From positions 1 through 49,619 of IMG/VR virus record IMGVR_UViG_3300008448_013448: 49,619 nucleotides of DNA, one strand, 5' to 3'. The first letter of the stretch is position 1. Each line of letters starts with the position of its first letter. The position numbers were made by a program, and so were the translations under genes. Origin of the DNA: a virus. The notes beneath the pieces are model-generated. The model made no database searches, had not been told where the DNA came from, and worked only from the letters and a program-made list of their open reading frames with translations. This document shows positions 27,001 through 32,650 of the stretch, piece after piece.

Positions 27001-28803
27001 AAAATCAATAATATCAACTGGAGTCTTGCCCTGTGTGCCCATGTTGAACAATCGTGTGCCGCCACGGAATTCAATAATAGGGCGCTTGGCACGAAACTGA
27101 TTGTCAAATGTTGGTTCAAGATTGTTGTATCTTGCGCTGGCGTTGATGACATCAACGTGGAACCATCGATTGCTGCGTGTCCAGGGATTCAGATCAGGAC
27201 TGTCAAGTGCAATAGTGAGATAGTCAGGAACCAAGGGTTGATTCAAGCTGGCATCATAGTTACCTTCGTCGTAAGGCAAGCTGTCATACAAAATTGTTGC
27301 ACTCTGAGTGTACGTTTCAGGTGTGAGATAGTCAACTACTGGCAACAGTTTGATGGCTGTTCCAACTCCCGCAACATAGTATTCTTGGTTTTCGTAACTG
27401 GCTGGAATTACTTGGCCCCTGAACTGTATTTTTAATCCGTTGGTGAACACCACGCCGTTGGGTGCAGTATAATTGGGTTTGCCCAGTATGTCTTCAATAA
27501 ACAATGTGTCGTTTTCAACTGCATCCACCAGGCGAATTACCCCAACAATGTCAATGCTGCTGCTGTCTTGATAGTACAAGGTGTCTTTGATTGCACTCAG
27601 CAAAGGAATTTGCTCAAATTCAAACTCGGCATTTTTGTACCACTGTGTGTTGCTCCACTGGGTTCCAAACAAAATGTTGAATTTTTCATACTTGTTGACT
27701 GTGCGCTGCTTGGTCAGTTTCAAGATAGCGTTGCCATCGCTGTCGGTCTGATATCTAATCAACCAAATGTCATATCTTTCAGATTCAGGAATTGGCACTG
27801 TGAAGTCAAACGGGATTGAGTCATAGCTGCCGGGCAAACCATTATTGCTGGTGCCCTGAGCCAATGGATCAAACTGTGTGGTAATCAGCCAGCCACCGTC
27901 GGTGGCGTCCACTGTGGGATTGGTAAAAATAACTGTGCGATTGTCCAGACTGGTAATGCCATCAATGCCTTGATATTTTGCCAAAAATTCTGCAAGATAA
28001 ACGTTGTTGATTTCGTTAAATTTTAAATCAGTAACCAGGTCAACTGAACCAATGCTGGGCAAATCATAGTAAAATTGTTGTGCATTTTTTAATGGAACAT
28101 TAAATGTCACGGTACCAACATCGGCTCCGTTGTTGAACACTCCCAATACACCTCTACTGCTGATATTGGGTGTCGAAGGAATACGACCGTTTACCCCTGG
28201 ATCAGTTTGAATCCAGAAATCGTTGCCAGGTTGCAGCACATTGAATGTGTAGTTGCCGCCGCGCAACAGCGTGATCACTGGATCAGTTCCGGCTAGCCCT
28301 GAAAAACTGTAAGAAGTGTCATTGCGAGTCACGTCAAAGTCATCAGTCAGCGGCACTGGACTGGCACTAACATCTACTGAATTTGGGCCGCCAGGCAACC
28401 AATAGTATTGGCTAAAATTCACAAACTTGTCAAAGTCGATAAACGGATCCCAGCTGTAGTATTCACTGCTGTACAATCGATCAGCACGAGTTGTGTTGGC
28501 TCCGTTGACTGCCAGTGCATCGTTGATACCAGGATAGGTGATGACATCAACCACGTTGTTGCGATCTGCATCAAGCTTGACAACTCCGGGTTCCAACTGA
28601 TAATCAGTACGAGTCTTATCAGGTTCAATCACATAGCTGTCATTGGGATTTACACCAGGGCCTATTCTTCGACCAACAAAACCTTGAGTTTTTTTGTATT
28701 GTGGCTCTTGTACCAGTTGGTCAAGGGTAGCTGACAAAAATTGTCGGTTAGTGGATGTTTGAAAAATCTGTGGTAGAAATTCTACCGTTCTTGTACGTGC
28801 CAT
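15007..28803 (-). CDS. giant multidomain virion/baseplate structural protein (4598 aa)
   Basis: A single uninterrupted frame of 4598 codons directly after gp6 (start and stop share a base, TAATG; GGAG 7 nt upstream). The first 350 residues are a Tyr/Asn/Asp-rich domain found in this protein type. A lattice of beta modules follows, with the pattern Y-x-V then I-x-L-x3-P-x2-G-x2-I-x-V, near residues 870, 1095, 2380, 2660, 4065, 4190, 4345 and 4540. At least six FG-GAP-like repeats (FGxSV...VGAP) lie at about 2246, 2306, 2569, 2694, 2851 and 2940, suggesting an interrupted integrin-type beta-propeller. Two short modules near 1788 and 3758 (YxxGxxVxYxxxxY) resemble CBM5/12 carbohydrate-binding folds. 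In T4-like phages this position holds baseplate wedge/periphery and fibre-attachment proteins (T4 gp7 to gp10), so a role in host-surface contact is likely. Confidence 0.85.
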   Translation of the reverse strand: MARTRTVEFLPQIFQTSTNRQFLSATLDQLVQEPQYKKTQGFVGRRIGPGVNPNDSYVIEPDKTRTDYQLEPGVVKLDADRNNVVDVITYPGINDALAVNGANTTRADRLYSSEYYSWDPFIDFDKFVNFSQYYWLPGGPNSVDVSASPVPLTDDFDVTRNDTSYSFSGLAGTDPVITLLRGGNYTFNVLQPGNDFWIQTDPGVNGRIPSTPNISSRGVLGVFNNGADVGTVTFNVPLKNAQQFYYDLPSIGSVDLVTDLKFNEINNVYLAEFLAKYQGIDGITSLDNRTVIFTNPTVDATDGGWLITTQFDPLAQGTSNNGLPGSYDSIPFDFTVPIPESERYDIWLIRYQTDSDGNAILKLTKQRTVNKYEKFNILFGTQWSNTQWYKNAEFEFEQIPLLSAIKDTLYYQDSSSIDIVGVIRLVDAVENDTLFIEDILGKPNYTAPNGVVFTNGLKIQFRGQVIPASYENQEYYVAGVGTAIKLLPVVDYLTPETYTQSATILYDSLPYDEGNYDASLNQPLVPDYLTIALDSPDLNPWTRSNRWFHVDVINASARYNNLEPTFDNQFRAKRPIIEFRGGTRLFNMGTQGKTPVDIIDFEETDALSNINGSVGYAVDGYQFITGSRVIFAADVDPQVRNKIYVVNYIEPTKETDNSTIPGNLVINLTPASDAEVLFDQCVYSLSGIIQQGKSFYYDGAAWIESQQKTSSNQAPLFDIYDAQGISYGNRLVYPSSTFVGSKLFSYAVGQGVADSVLGFPLRYLSLANVGDIVFDNNLYSDSFVYVRDSVSFEQPISAGFVREYRSRLDFGLEIGWQTAPTQNQTYQQFNFVYQTNTPLILDIPVSAEVKVPAVKVYVGSVFLDPGEYSYSVVKNNTYITLPGNLAPGIDIQVLALSIKASTVGFYQVPVNLENNPLNENAGQFTLGTIRTHYQTIAQNLVNFTGLVNGANNIRDLGNVVPYGLNILQQSSPLTLTGYFSRSQEYNLCQAVEFNSREYEKFKARLLNAATQRDWENLSSSQILDQLFVELSIGKTENDPFYWSDMLPVGSVVVTNTVAVTPITTNTFDTVNVYNFRSSNYQGLLVYVNNTLLVRNRDYVVATDGPRITITVPLAVGNRVTIQEYSRTYGTFVPNTPTKMGLYPAYEPEIYVDETYITPTTVIRGHDGSVTVAFGDFRDQVLLEFEKRVFNNLKLDDNPIPLLADDVIPGQFRTTEYSLAEVTELLGVDFLNWVGWNKLDYTTQDFNINDSRTWNYSTASNKLTNNRPLAVGARRGIYNFFYDTIYPNSRPWELLGFTVKPQWWENAYGPAPYTSGNLVLWEDLEAGFVRDPDGVYFIEKYARPDLTQVIPSGSEGALLSPIDSVVGNYNQTDFRKSWVVGDDGPVENAWRTSSSYPFAVMKMLSLTKPAQFFSLFADRDLYRFDAALNQYLYNGRYRLDANGIEVYGNGVSKASYINWIVDYARRSGINATSTLTTDLASLDVRLCYRMASFSAKNLLQVYTEKSSPNSLNSSLLLPDESYNLLLYKNVPFDELTYSSVIVQKVETGFAVYGYGTAKSYFSILASRAQGLTEIITAGGVSVTVPTEYTNNIVRVPYGYVFTSSAAVADFLLSYGQLLTRQGLQFEVQENGYILNWKQMAREFLYWTAQGWGVSSVINLNPLATQLVVERPLAIVDNISVQTQEAVLLDQNKKQLPVRELIVDRENNRFTLTTSNEKTINFCNLKFVSTEHLVVLDNQSIFADLIYQPVTGARQSRVRVVGYTTTEWNGQLDAQGFILNQDNIQEWQPLKKYTRGEIVEYKNLYYSALDFIEPSNVFNFNQWTRSDYTQIQQGLLPNLANKSDQLAGTYSVYQANLEQDQDIFSYGLIGFRPRQYMTALNLDDVSQVNLYRQFLGTKGTIQAAELFSFADLGRGNAQFDIFENWAVQRAVYGANANRSFYELRLNEALLKSNPGLIEIVNPDQESEADQTVLVNNIWRQSYKFTTPDVLTTTSVPITDTALPSAGYANFDDADITIFDVNSPAEINAQLDKIIVGNTVWAAKINEYNWGIFRVVGITGSVLQLVDNLDGTSTVSFSTQHGLTANSIVIIKSFDLAFDGAYVVLSTPSLTSINVAYSFATANQTITVGDGVAFKLQTQKVKQASDILGLPFADSLVPGTKVWVDDNGNGQWTVLQKQQVFDSTSVITARDPVTNSNYGVSVSQAAENLFALVGASDYNSGSGAAYTYVRTDFSPYVQNSFLELTAANTVGFGHCVDVGNQTWSVVGAPASENSIGYAASIYRIPGTASFIPVNLLLPHDPRDLVSSAEFGYSAVVSQDEQWMYVGAPGLNAVYAYGKVEIEAQSVTYVTDGITSIYNYNNSIIIDLGADQQLNVILNNRLLTYGVDYTVNEDSVVLIYVPPKDLVLRISRRDTVSFTGDGSTVTYSLNEYLYNVTDVYSFTVTIDGVLQRPHLDYDFNADDSTVGKDITFLTAPVDGGLINIVTGDHYTFVDKIQHQVVFAGSVSNGVLTVTNINAAGPSLTVGMILTGPELPQGTTIAAFVSGTGYAGTYLLNQAFTTVEIDFVAKLPVSARFGQSVSCTTDGRQILIGAPFDNQGTLEKCGAVYAYDRLVQKFIVTNTSQLTYTVAGGQLIAPTDVQLNREFLTNQAGNLTGDFAVSGASVTLNVPLTVGDEIEVSINSFKLLQKILADTPTAESEYGLALDICPNDCSLYNGAPGNGSRVPQLGQVERRVNQSRVYGTIISLNPDPTLVAGSTIRINNVEVAVPAAPDNDINGLALAINEAGIPNVVARIGIAGTATAGRLALAVKNSNAAVEFEKLSVQPGQIGDAFERLGFDIYSFTQTIQSPFPKLNSGFGSAVTVNTAADTLIVGAPRGTLYRAEVYDGGTTYFDSKATTFFSTVVESGVVYTFDYLPSAVDQLSEPGNFVFGQQIYDNLITPLDKFGTSVNYRNGVLMIGSPDADLGDSSALDYGRVALFNNPTQRPAWTPIRVQQPVVDTQLINSVFTYDIVTGAKTSFFDFFDPLQGKILGAARQNIDYVGAVDPAAYNIGVLNNYGKYWAAERVGEIWWDTNNVRFIDPNQDDIVYASRRWGQVFPGSRIQVYQWVISDVPPANYTGPGIPRSIESFAISNSVDNLGVFRSSYFFWVSDITSVNTAAKKTLSTTGIARYIENPRGSGIPYVAFINASTTAIYNATDLISAQDTVLHIEFDRELNNDNVHVEYELIPENRADGFLNSSLFRKLLDSLCGVDTAGNLVPDPLLSPANRYGVQFRPRQSMFSDRFTALKNYLTRVNSVLLQYPISETRSFRLLNSQDPTPSSASGEWNKRVANLEELSYQNLLLVPVGYRYLVESDSREDGLWAIYQVTAAKTVESLQLTRVQTYKTDRYWSYVDWFKPGYNSSSIVSAEVANVGALETISAPIGSTVVVRANSQGKYEYYLLTDQGWERVGLEDGTIEFSAELWDYALGRFGFDVEVFDSQYYDQYPSTETRKIIESVNQELLIGELLIERNRALVLLFNYVLTEFNAPEWLVKTSLVDVDHRIRELRPYQIYQQDNQEFVIDYIQEVKPYHVQVREFNLIYDGIDTYQGSVADFDVPAYWNSSLLIPQFVSPVLTPYTASDAVGTGRQNTTSDTPASSALWQQQPWSFWFNNYKLSIESVQVINSGAGYRVPPEVVVTGDAIRPAVMTATINSVGRVTEIVVQDPGEGYLTTPVITITGGNGAGARAVAITTNGKVRNIKTTIKFDRYQYQSDVETWQANESYSAGTLVRYVDRVWQADANVAAGTFDPADWSLVDQSTLSGVDRTMGLYVPTVNLPGLDLALLIDGIDYPGVQVDAPLFSQNTGFDVGNFDVNPYDNLAFGPEGRPTYDPGILDAVYESNFLDVFLGTRPTDVNVEGGEFVDTYSSHAPEELVPGSEFDTLDMRVYTRPGSDWQENGHGFRTETIKWVYSSLDRTQSFANLMPNPVQVRVINQTQQRDLIPLVDYTINWVSLSVTVPTNLNNPAANNGDVLVINAYGIGGGSQLYKNSFLGQDVGNQITVPVNFNEIDELAIFVNGVFTDEYSYSAVGSSTEILFSNTYGAGDSINVTVLGFTDDSSAYTWSTPVTQYFIADGIDLDFVVDYSMQGTNPANLIVERNGIRARPAEGIVYTADGSTAYELPTRGGYSQSLVADNDVRVWVNDQQLTLSTDYTVEPYTSDDDIRAVEFATAPSIGSQILISVSTRADYTVETDGSSLNYNVVKFKPTGGFIPLAGDVIAVTTWNDTAQQDIVTLVFNGPVTEGVLVSQNYDMTDYDDGDITALPGSFDYSEGTQVTRNDFQLGSPVTDPSRLWVTVNGQRRFFGDDYLVIGTELILHGPVISTTDVVVIERFTDSIVPEALAFRIFQDMRGIQATYRITSGTTTQLASPLRSTDQAIHVDNARALTQPDLTKNVWGVLTIGGERIMYRSIDFATNTVSSLLRGTAGTAISDHAESALVYNMGRGNLLMEQYQDRIVETTTVANGTDTVFYAPNIDVSQSDSTEQDQAVQVLVGGIAQSQGYSLIDAGPVAVQFSVAPPEGVDVTIFVRQGLSWYEPGTSTASNGVALQETNTEAARFFRGE

Positions 28804-31800
28804 TAAATTACTCCACTTCCTGGTGCGGTTCTTATATTGGTGCTGGTTAGGGCGCTGATCACTTCAACATTGTTCACAGTTGCTGCATTTACAAAAATTT
28901 CATTGGGGGCGCTGCGAATTTCATAAAGATCTCCAAAACTCTTTTGCGGGTTCAGTGGTACAATTACCACACTGCTCACTATGCCACCCATGTTGGAATG
29001 CACGTAAGCAGCTAGTTCAGAGAAAAAGAATGTGTCGCCAAAATTCCATTTGTCAATAGTAAAGTAGTTGTTGAGATTTTCTACAACCAAGTTCTTGATT
29101 TCGCTGTCGCTGGCATTGCTGTTGGCAGCACGTATTACTTTGATAGTGGCTCTGAGTTCTAGTGCAGCTTTGTCTCCAAACAGAGGCTTGAATGTCACGG
29201 AGTTCAGTACCACGTTGTCTGAAATCATTTTGTATTCTTGCAGACCTTGATAGGTTGTGGTCAACTCATCAAGTGTGGGCTGCTCGGGTTCTGCCACAGT
29301 GTTTGTGGTGTCTTTGATCCAGTTCTGGTACTGAGTGTAGTAGCTTTGAGTGACCACATAAAGGTCAATGATGTTTGTGGTACCTGGATCAATGCGACTG
29401 GTGAGTGGGCTGTTGTGTCTGTACTGAAAGTACAGACTTTGACGACCAGTGCGAGCAATCCAACCTGGTGCTGGCACTACTGATTTGAACCCATTAAAAC
29501 TAGGGACAATTTCGTAAAACTGCAAATCTTGATAGGCGTAGAACACCTGTCCAATCAAAAATTCTGACTTGACTAATTCTATAGAATTTAGAGTAGGGTA
29601 CTCAACATTGACTCGGCCACTTTCTACCAATAGATAACGTTCTAGATTATCAAAATCAACTGTCAGTTGAAAGAATACCAATTTTCTATTGGGCTGTACA
29701 CTGGGTTGCACAATTTCGTCAAAGAAATCAGGGTCATCTGCAACTCCGTCACTGTCTTTGTCCTGGAAGCTGACAATAACCTGGAAGTCATCAACATACC
29801 CGTCGCTCTCTACTGGCTGTCCTATGATACTGAGATTGTAGTCTGAAGAGAGTGGCAAATTGCTGTCGGGACGACTGTTGGTTCTTAGCACTCGCACGAA
29901 GTCGCTGATCACCGTGCCGGTTCTTGAATCGTAAATTTTCTGATTTGATTCAAAAAAGAACCGTGTTTGCAACACACTACCAAACGAGTACACCAGTGCT
30001 CGACTGGTAACAGTGTATGTCTCACCGTCGGTCACAAACTGTACCAACCAGCTGGCATCATTGTTGCTGCCCGAGGTTGACCCAGCATTGACTAAACTAA
30101 ATTCTGAGTCAGCAGCCAAGTTTGTACTGGTGATCAGATACCATTCACCAATGGTGTTGTTGTAGCCGATACCAAAGTTTCTATATAGACTTATTTGTTC
30201 AATTAGACTGTTTTCAAATGTGCTGGTCAAGTCAGTAACCAGTACTGGAATTATTTGTACTGGAATTGCACCGCTTGGCACATAGTTGTTTAGAGTGATT
30301 GGGCCCGAGCCTGTGTCTAGGTTACCGCGGCCCTGGTTGGTTCCATCAAGTATCACTCTAGTTGGACTGGCCCAAATACTGAGTCCTTCGTCGGCGTTGG
30401 TGGGTGTGCCTAATTTTAGTCGATTGTTGACATCAAAATAATAGCCGGCTGGTGCTTCAAATTTGATCAATGCGTCTGGGGTAACATATTTGGTATTGCT
30501 GCTGCTGTATATTCCCACAGGCACAGGATTTCCCAGTGAATTTTTAAAGTATCCAGTGGTTTCGTTGGCCAGGCTTGTGCTTTGATTCCAGGTGAGATTC
30601 AATACCGACAACGATGGTCTGACAAAATTGGCATAATAAAATTGTATAAATGCATTTCTAATCAACAAGGGTTCAACATCGTTGACCAAGGCATCCACAA
30701 TGTCATTTTGATTTATCCAGTTGAACTGGAATGTTGGCAATTGATTTTCTCTCCAGATTGCGCCGTCGCTGCCAAATGTGTTGGTGCTGGAATATTTGCC
30801 GGTGTTGTCCACAAGATCAAGATAGCGGCTGGTGCCGATTGACGCACGATTCAGTGCCTTGCTCTTGATAATTGAATTGTAGGCTGTGAACGGAAAGTTG
30901 TTGTAGTCTTCGCCGTTGACCATGCGGTTTTGTGTGTAGTAACGAGCAGGCGCACGTTGCTTGATTTCTTCAATGCTCTCTCTTGGTTGTGCATTGGTAA
31001 CTGGCCGTGTGATCCCGCAGGTGAATGTGACAGTTTCAAGATTGCCGCTGCGACTGGTGTAGCTAATGGGAATCACCACACTCTGCATTTCTTCAGGATT
31101 GATTGTGTAGCGCAGTCCGTTGCTGGCTCTTACATAACAACGGAACAGACCAACTGGGACAGCACTAAACACTCCGTCGCCAAACACCAGTGTGATTTGA
31201 TCGTTGGTTCTGCTGGTGGTTGAAAACAATTTTCTCTGGGTAGGGTCAATTTGTTCGACTGCTCCAGCAAACACGTTTTCCACATACTGCCACTCATCAA
31301 CTTGAGTTCCCACGTTGTCGATCTGGAACAGCCAGCGATCATCATTGTTGACACCTTCAATATTGATGTTGACTGTTTGGTTGGCAATGCGCTCGGCCAA
31401 GTTAAAGTCTTGAACCTGTAGAGTACCTTGTTTGAAGTAGAAAAAATAACCTGTATTGGCACTTTCAAATCCCAGGCGGTCGTTGCGATACAGTATGTTG
31501 AACACATCACTAGGACGTGGTCTTGGTTCATATACAAAATCGCCGCCCACTGATGTGCTGCTCACAGCCTCAAAAGGCATTGTGATACCGTTGACTGTGG
31601 CGTTGTAAGGAATAATTGGCAACACATCAGGCACCAAATTGATGCTGTATTCGTTGGTTTCAACATCCAGTATGGTTTGTTTGTTTGCTGGACGGCCCAC
31701 ACGCTGACTGCTGACCAATGCTGAATTTATAATTGCAGTAAATTGTTCTTGCCAGTCTGGATTAGTAGGATCGTTCCAGTTGATTGTGATATTGCTGAGA

Positions 31801-32207
31801 TTGATGCCGTTGAAATCGGTAACGTTTTCGGTAGTTTGCACCGAAAACACTTTTAAAAATCCCTGTGCTGCTTGGTTGCGCTTGGGTGTGTAACTGATCA
31901 AATTGGCCAGGCGTACCACGCTGTCGCGACGCTCAGCAGTGTCTAGATAGTTTTCTCGAGTGTTTAGGTCATTTCGAAAACTCAGTGCTTGACCCATGAA
32001 CGCCATGACATCAAGCAAGGCAATAAATTCACTGCTTTCAATGTAGTCATTGAAAGTTTCAGGATAGTATTGGCGAAGATAGTCTATAAAACTCTTGCGT
32101 AGAGTCTCAAAGTCGTAGCTCTGAAAATCTGCTTCACGATAAGTTTCGTAAATTCGTTTCCAGTCTTCGACTCCAAATATTGCGGTTTGTCTAGTAGTGC
32201 GTGCCAT
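28803..32207 (-). CDS. 6: baseplate wedge protein, gp6-like (Baseplate J family)
   Basis: An 1134-aa baseplate wedge subunit. The N-terminus is diagnostic: DFETLRKSFIDYLRQYYPETFNDYIESSEFIALLDVMAFMGQALSFRNDLNTRENYLDTAERRDSVVRLANLISY matches the helical entry domain of T4 gp6-like proteins. A long beta-rich middle follows, with RPVTNAQPRESIEEIKQRAPARYYTQNRMVNGEDY at about residues 395-430, the loop typical of gp6/gpJ. T4 gp6 is about 660 aa, so this protein carries extra beta domains in its C-terminal half (after about residue 560). Family knowledge: gp6 dimers form the continuous wedge ring that triggers sheath contraction. It is the first gene after a TATAAATA late promoter, and gp25 lies just upstream. 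Confidence 0.92.
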   Translation of the reverse strand: MARTTRQTAIFGVEDWKRIYETYREADFQSYDFETLRKSFIDYLRQYYPETFNDYIESSEFIALLDVMAFMGQALSFRNDLNTRENYLDTAERRDSVVRLANLISYTPKRNQAAQGFLKVFSVQTTENVTDFNGINLSNITINWNDPTNPDWQEQFTAIINSALVSSQRVGRPANKQTILDVETNEYSINLVPDVLPIIPYNATVNGITMPFEAVSSTSVGGDFVYEPRPRPSDVFNILYRNDRLGFESANTGYFFYFKQGTLQVQDFNLAERIANQTVNINIEGVNNDDRWLFQIDNVGTQVDEWQYVENVFAGAVEQIDPTQRKLFSTTSRTNDQITLVFGDGVFSAVPVGLFRCYVRASNGLRYTINPEEMQSVVIPISYTSRSGNLETVTFTCGITRPVTNAQPRESIEEIKQRAPARYYTQNRMVNGEDYNNFPFTAYNSIIKSKALNRASIGTSRYLDLVDNTGKYSSTNTFGSDGAIWRENQLPTFQFNWINQNDIVDALVNDVEPLLIRNAFIQFYYANFVRPSLSVLNLTWNQSTSLANETTGYFKNSLGNPVPVGIYSSSNTKYVTPDALIKFEAPAGYYFDVNNRLKLGTPTNADEGLSIWASPTRVILDGTNQGRGNLDTGSGPITLNNYVPSGAIPVQIIPVLVTDLTSTFENSLIEQISLYRNFGIGYNNTIGEWYLITSTNLAADSEFSLVNAGSTSGSNNDASWLVQFVTDGETYTVTSRALVYSFGSVLQTRFFFESNQKIYDSRTGTVISDFVRVLRTNSRPDSNLPLSSDYNLSIIGQPVESDGYVDDFQVIVSFQDKDSDGVADDPDFFDEIVQPSVQPNRKLVFFQLTVDFDNLERYLLVESGRVNVEYPTLNSIELVKSEFLIGQVFYAYQDLQFYEIVPSFNGFKSVVPAPGWIARTGRQSLYFQYRHNSPLTSRIDPGTTNIIDLYVVTQSYYTQYQNWIKDTTNTVAEPEQPTLDELTTTYQGLQEYKMISDNVVLNSVTFKPLFGDKAALELRATIKVIRAANSNASDSEIKNLVVENLNNYFTIDKWNFGDTFFFSELAAYVHSNMGGIVSSVVIVPLNPQKSFGDLYEIRSAPNEIFVNAATVNNVEVISALTSTNIRTAPGSGVI

Positions 32208-32216
32208 AGTAGTTTG

Positions 32217-32238
32217 TTTCTATTATTTATAATAGAAA
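32217..32238 (-). promoter_or_regulatory. T4-type late promoter TATAAATA inside a perfect palindrome, upstream of gp6
   Basis: Minus strand TATAAATA (32231-32224) matches the T4 late -10 consensus exactly and lies 16 nt before the gp6 ATG. It is embedded in a perfect inverted repeat with 10-nt arms (TTTCTATTAT / ATAATAGAAA) around a 2-nt centre. No Shine-Dalgarno sequence follows. The presence of a gp55-like gene in the same window supports its use as a late promoter. Confidence 0.7.
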
Positions 32239-32250
32239 TAAACTGCGCAG

Positions 32251-32625
32251 TTATACGTAAGACGCCGAACGTTGTTGTTGGTCAAAAAATATTGCCAGGC
32301 GTTCAGCATTGGTGCTGGGAACTACCGATATCAATAGCTCAATCAAGATTCCGTTGTCTCGCGGATATACCTGTGCGTCTTGAACAAAAATTCTAGGATC
32401 TCCGCTGGCCACACGCTGAATTTCTTGAAGAATTGCATTGGTGGTCACCTGGTCCTGATTTTCAAACAACACATCCCATAGTATGGTACCGTATCCGGGG
32501 CGGCCCGGCAGCTCGCCTTGTCTGATGTTGAATGCGTTGACAAGATCACGTTTGATCAATTCAAAATCTACTAGGGTAAATTTTTTGAATTGATTTACAG
32601 TGTTGAATCCAATAAATGTAGGCAT
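32251..32625 (-). CDS. 25: baseplate wedge protein gp25
   Basis: A 124-aa protein of the GPW/gp25 family. Diagnostic segments are DFELIKRDLVNAFNIRQGELPGRPGYGTILWDVLFENQD in the first half and VQDAQVYPRDNGILIELLISVVPSTNAERLAIFF in the second. Length and motif order are normal for the family (T4 gp25 is 132 aa). It forms the wedge core with gp6 and gp53 and connects to the sheath. The ATG has no ribosome binding site; AATAAATAAAGC, similar to the late promoter core, directly precedes it. The gp6 gene follows after 43 nt containing the palindromic promoter. Confidence 0.93.
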   Translation of the reverse strand: MPTFIGFNTVNQFKKFTLVDFELIKRDLVNAFNIRQGELPGRPGYGTILWDVLFENQDQVTTNAILQEIQRVASGDPRIFVQDAQVYPRDNGILIELLISVVPSTNAERLAIFFDQQQRSASYV

Positions 32626-32650
32626 GCTTTATTTATTGATATATTTGTCA
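32626..32650 (-). promoter_or_regulatory. late-promoter-like AT-rich element directly before gp25
   Basis: The 25-nt gap reads CAATAAATAAAGC up to the ATG on the minus strand; AATAAATA is 7/8 to TATAAATA and ends 4 nt before the start codon. The same TAAATAAAGC-ATG string precedes the 50-aa gene at 14990. If it is a promoter, the transcript would be leaderless; otherwise it is an SD-less AT-rich initiation region. Confidence 0.4.
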
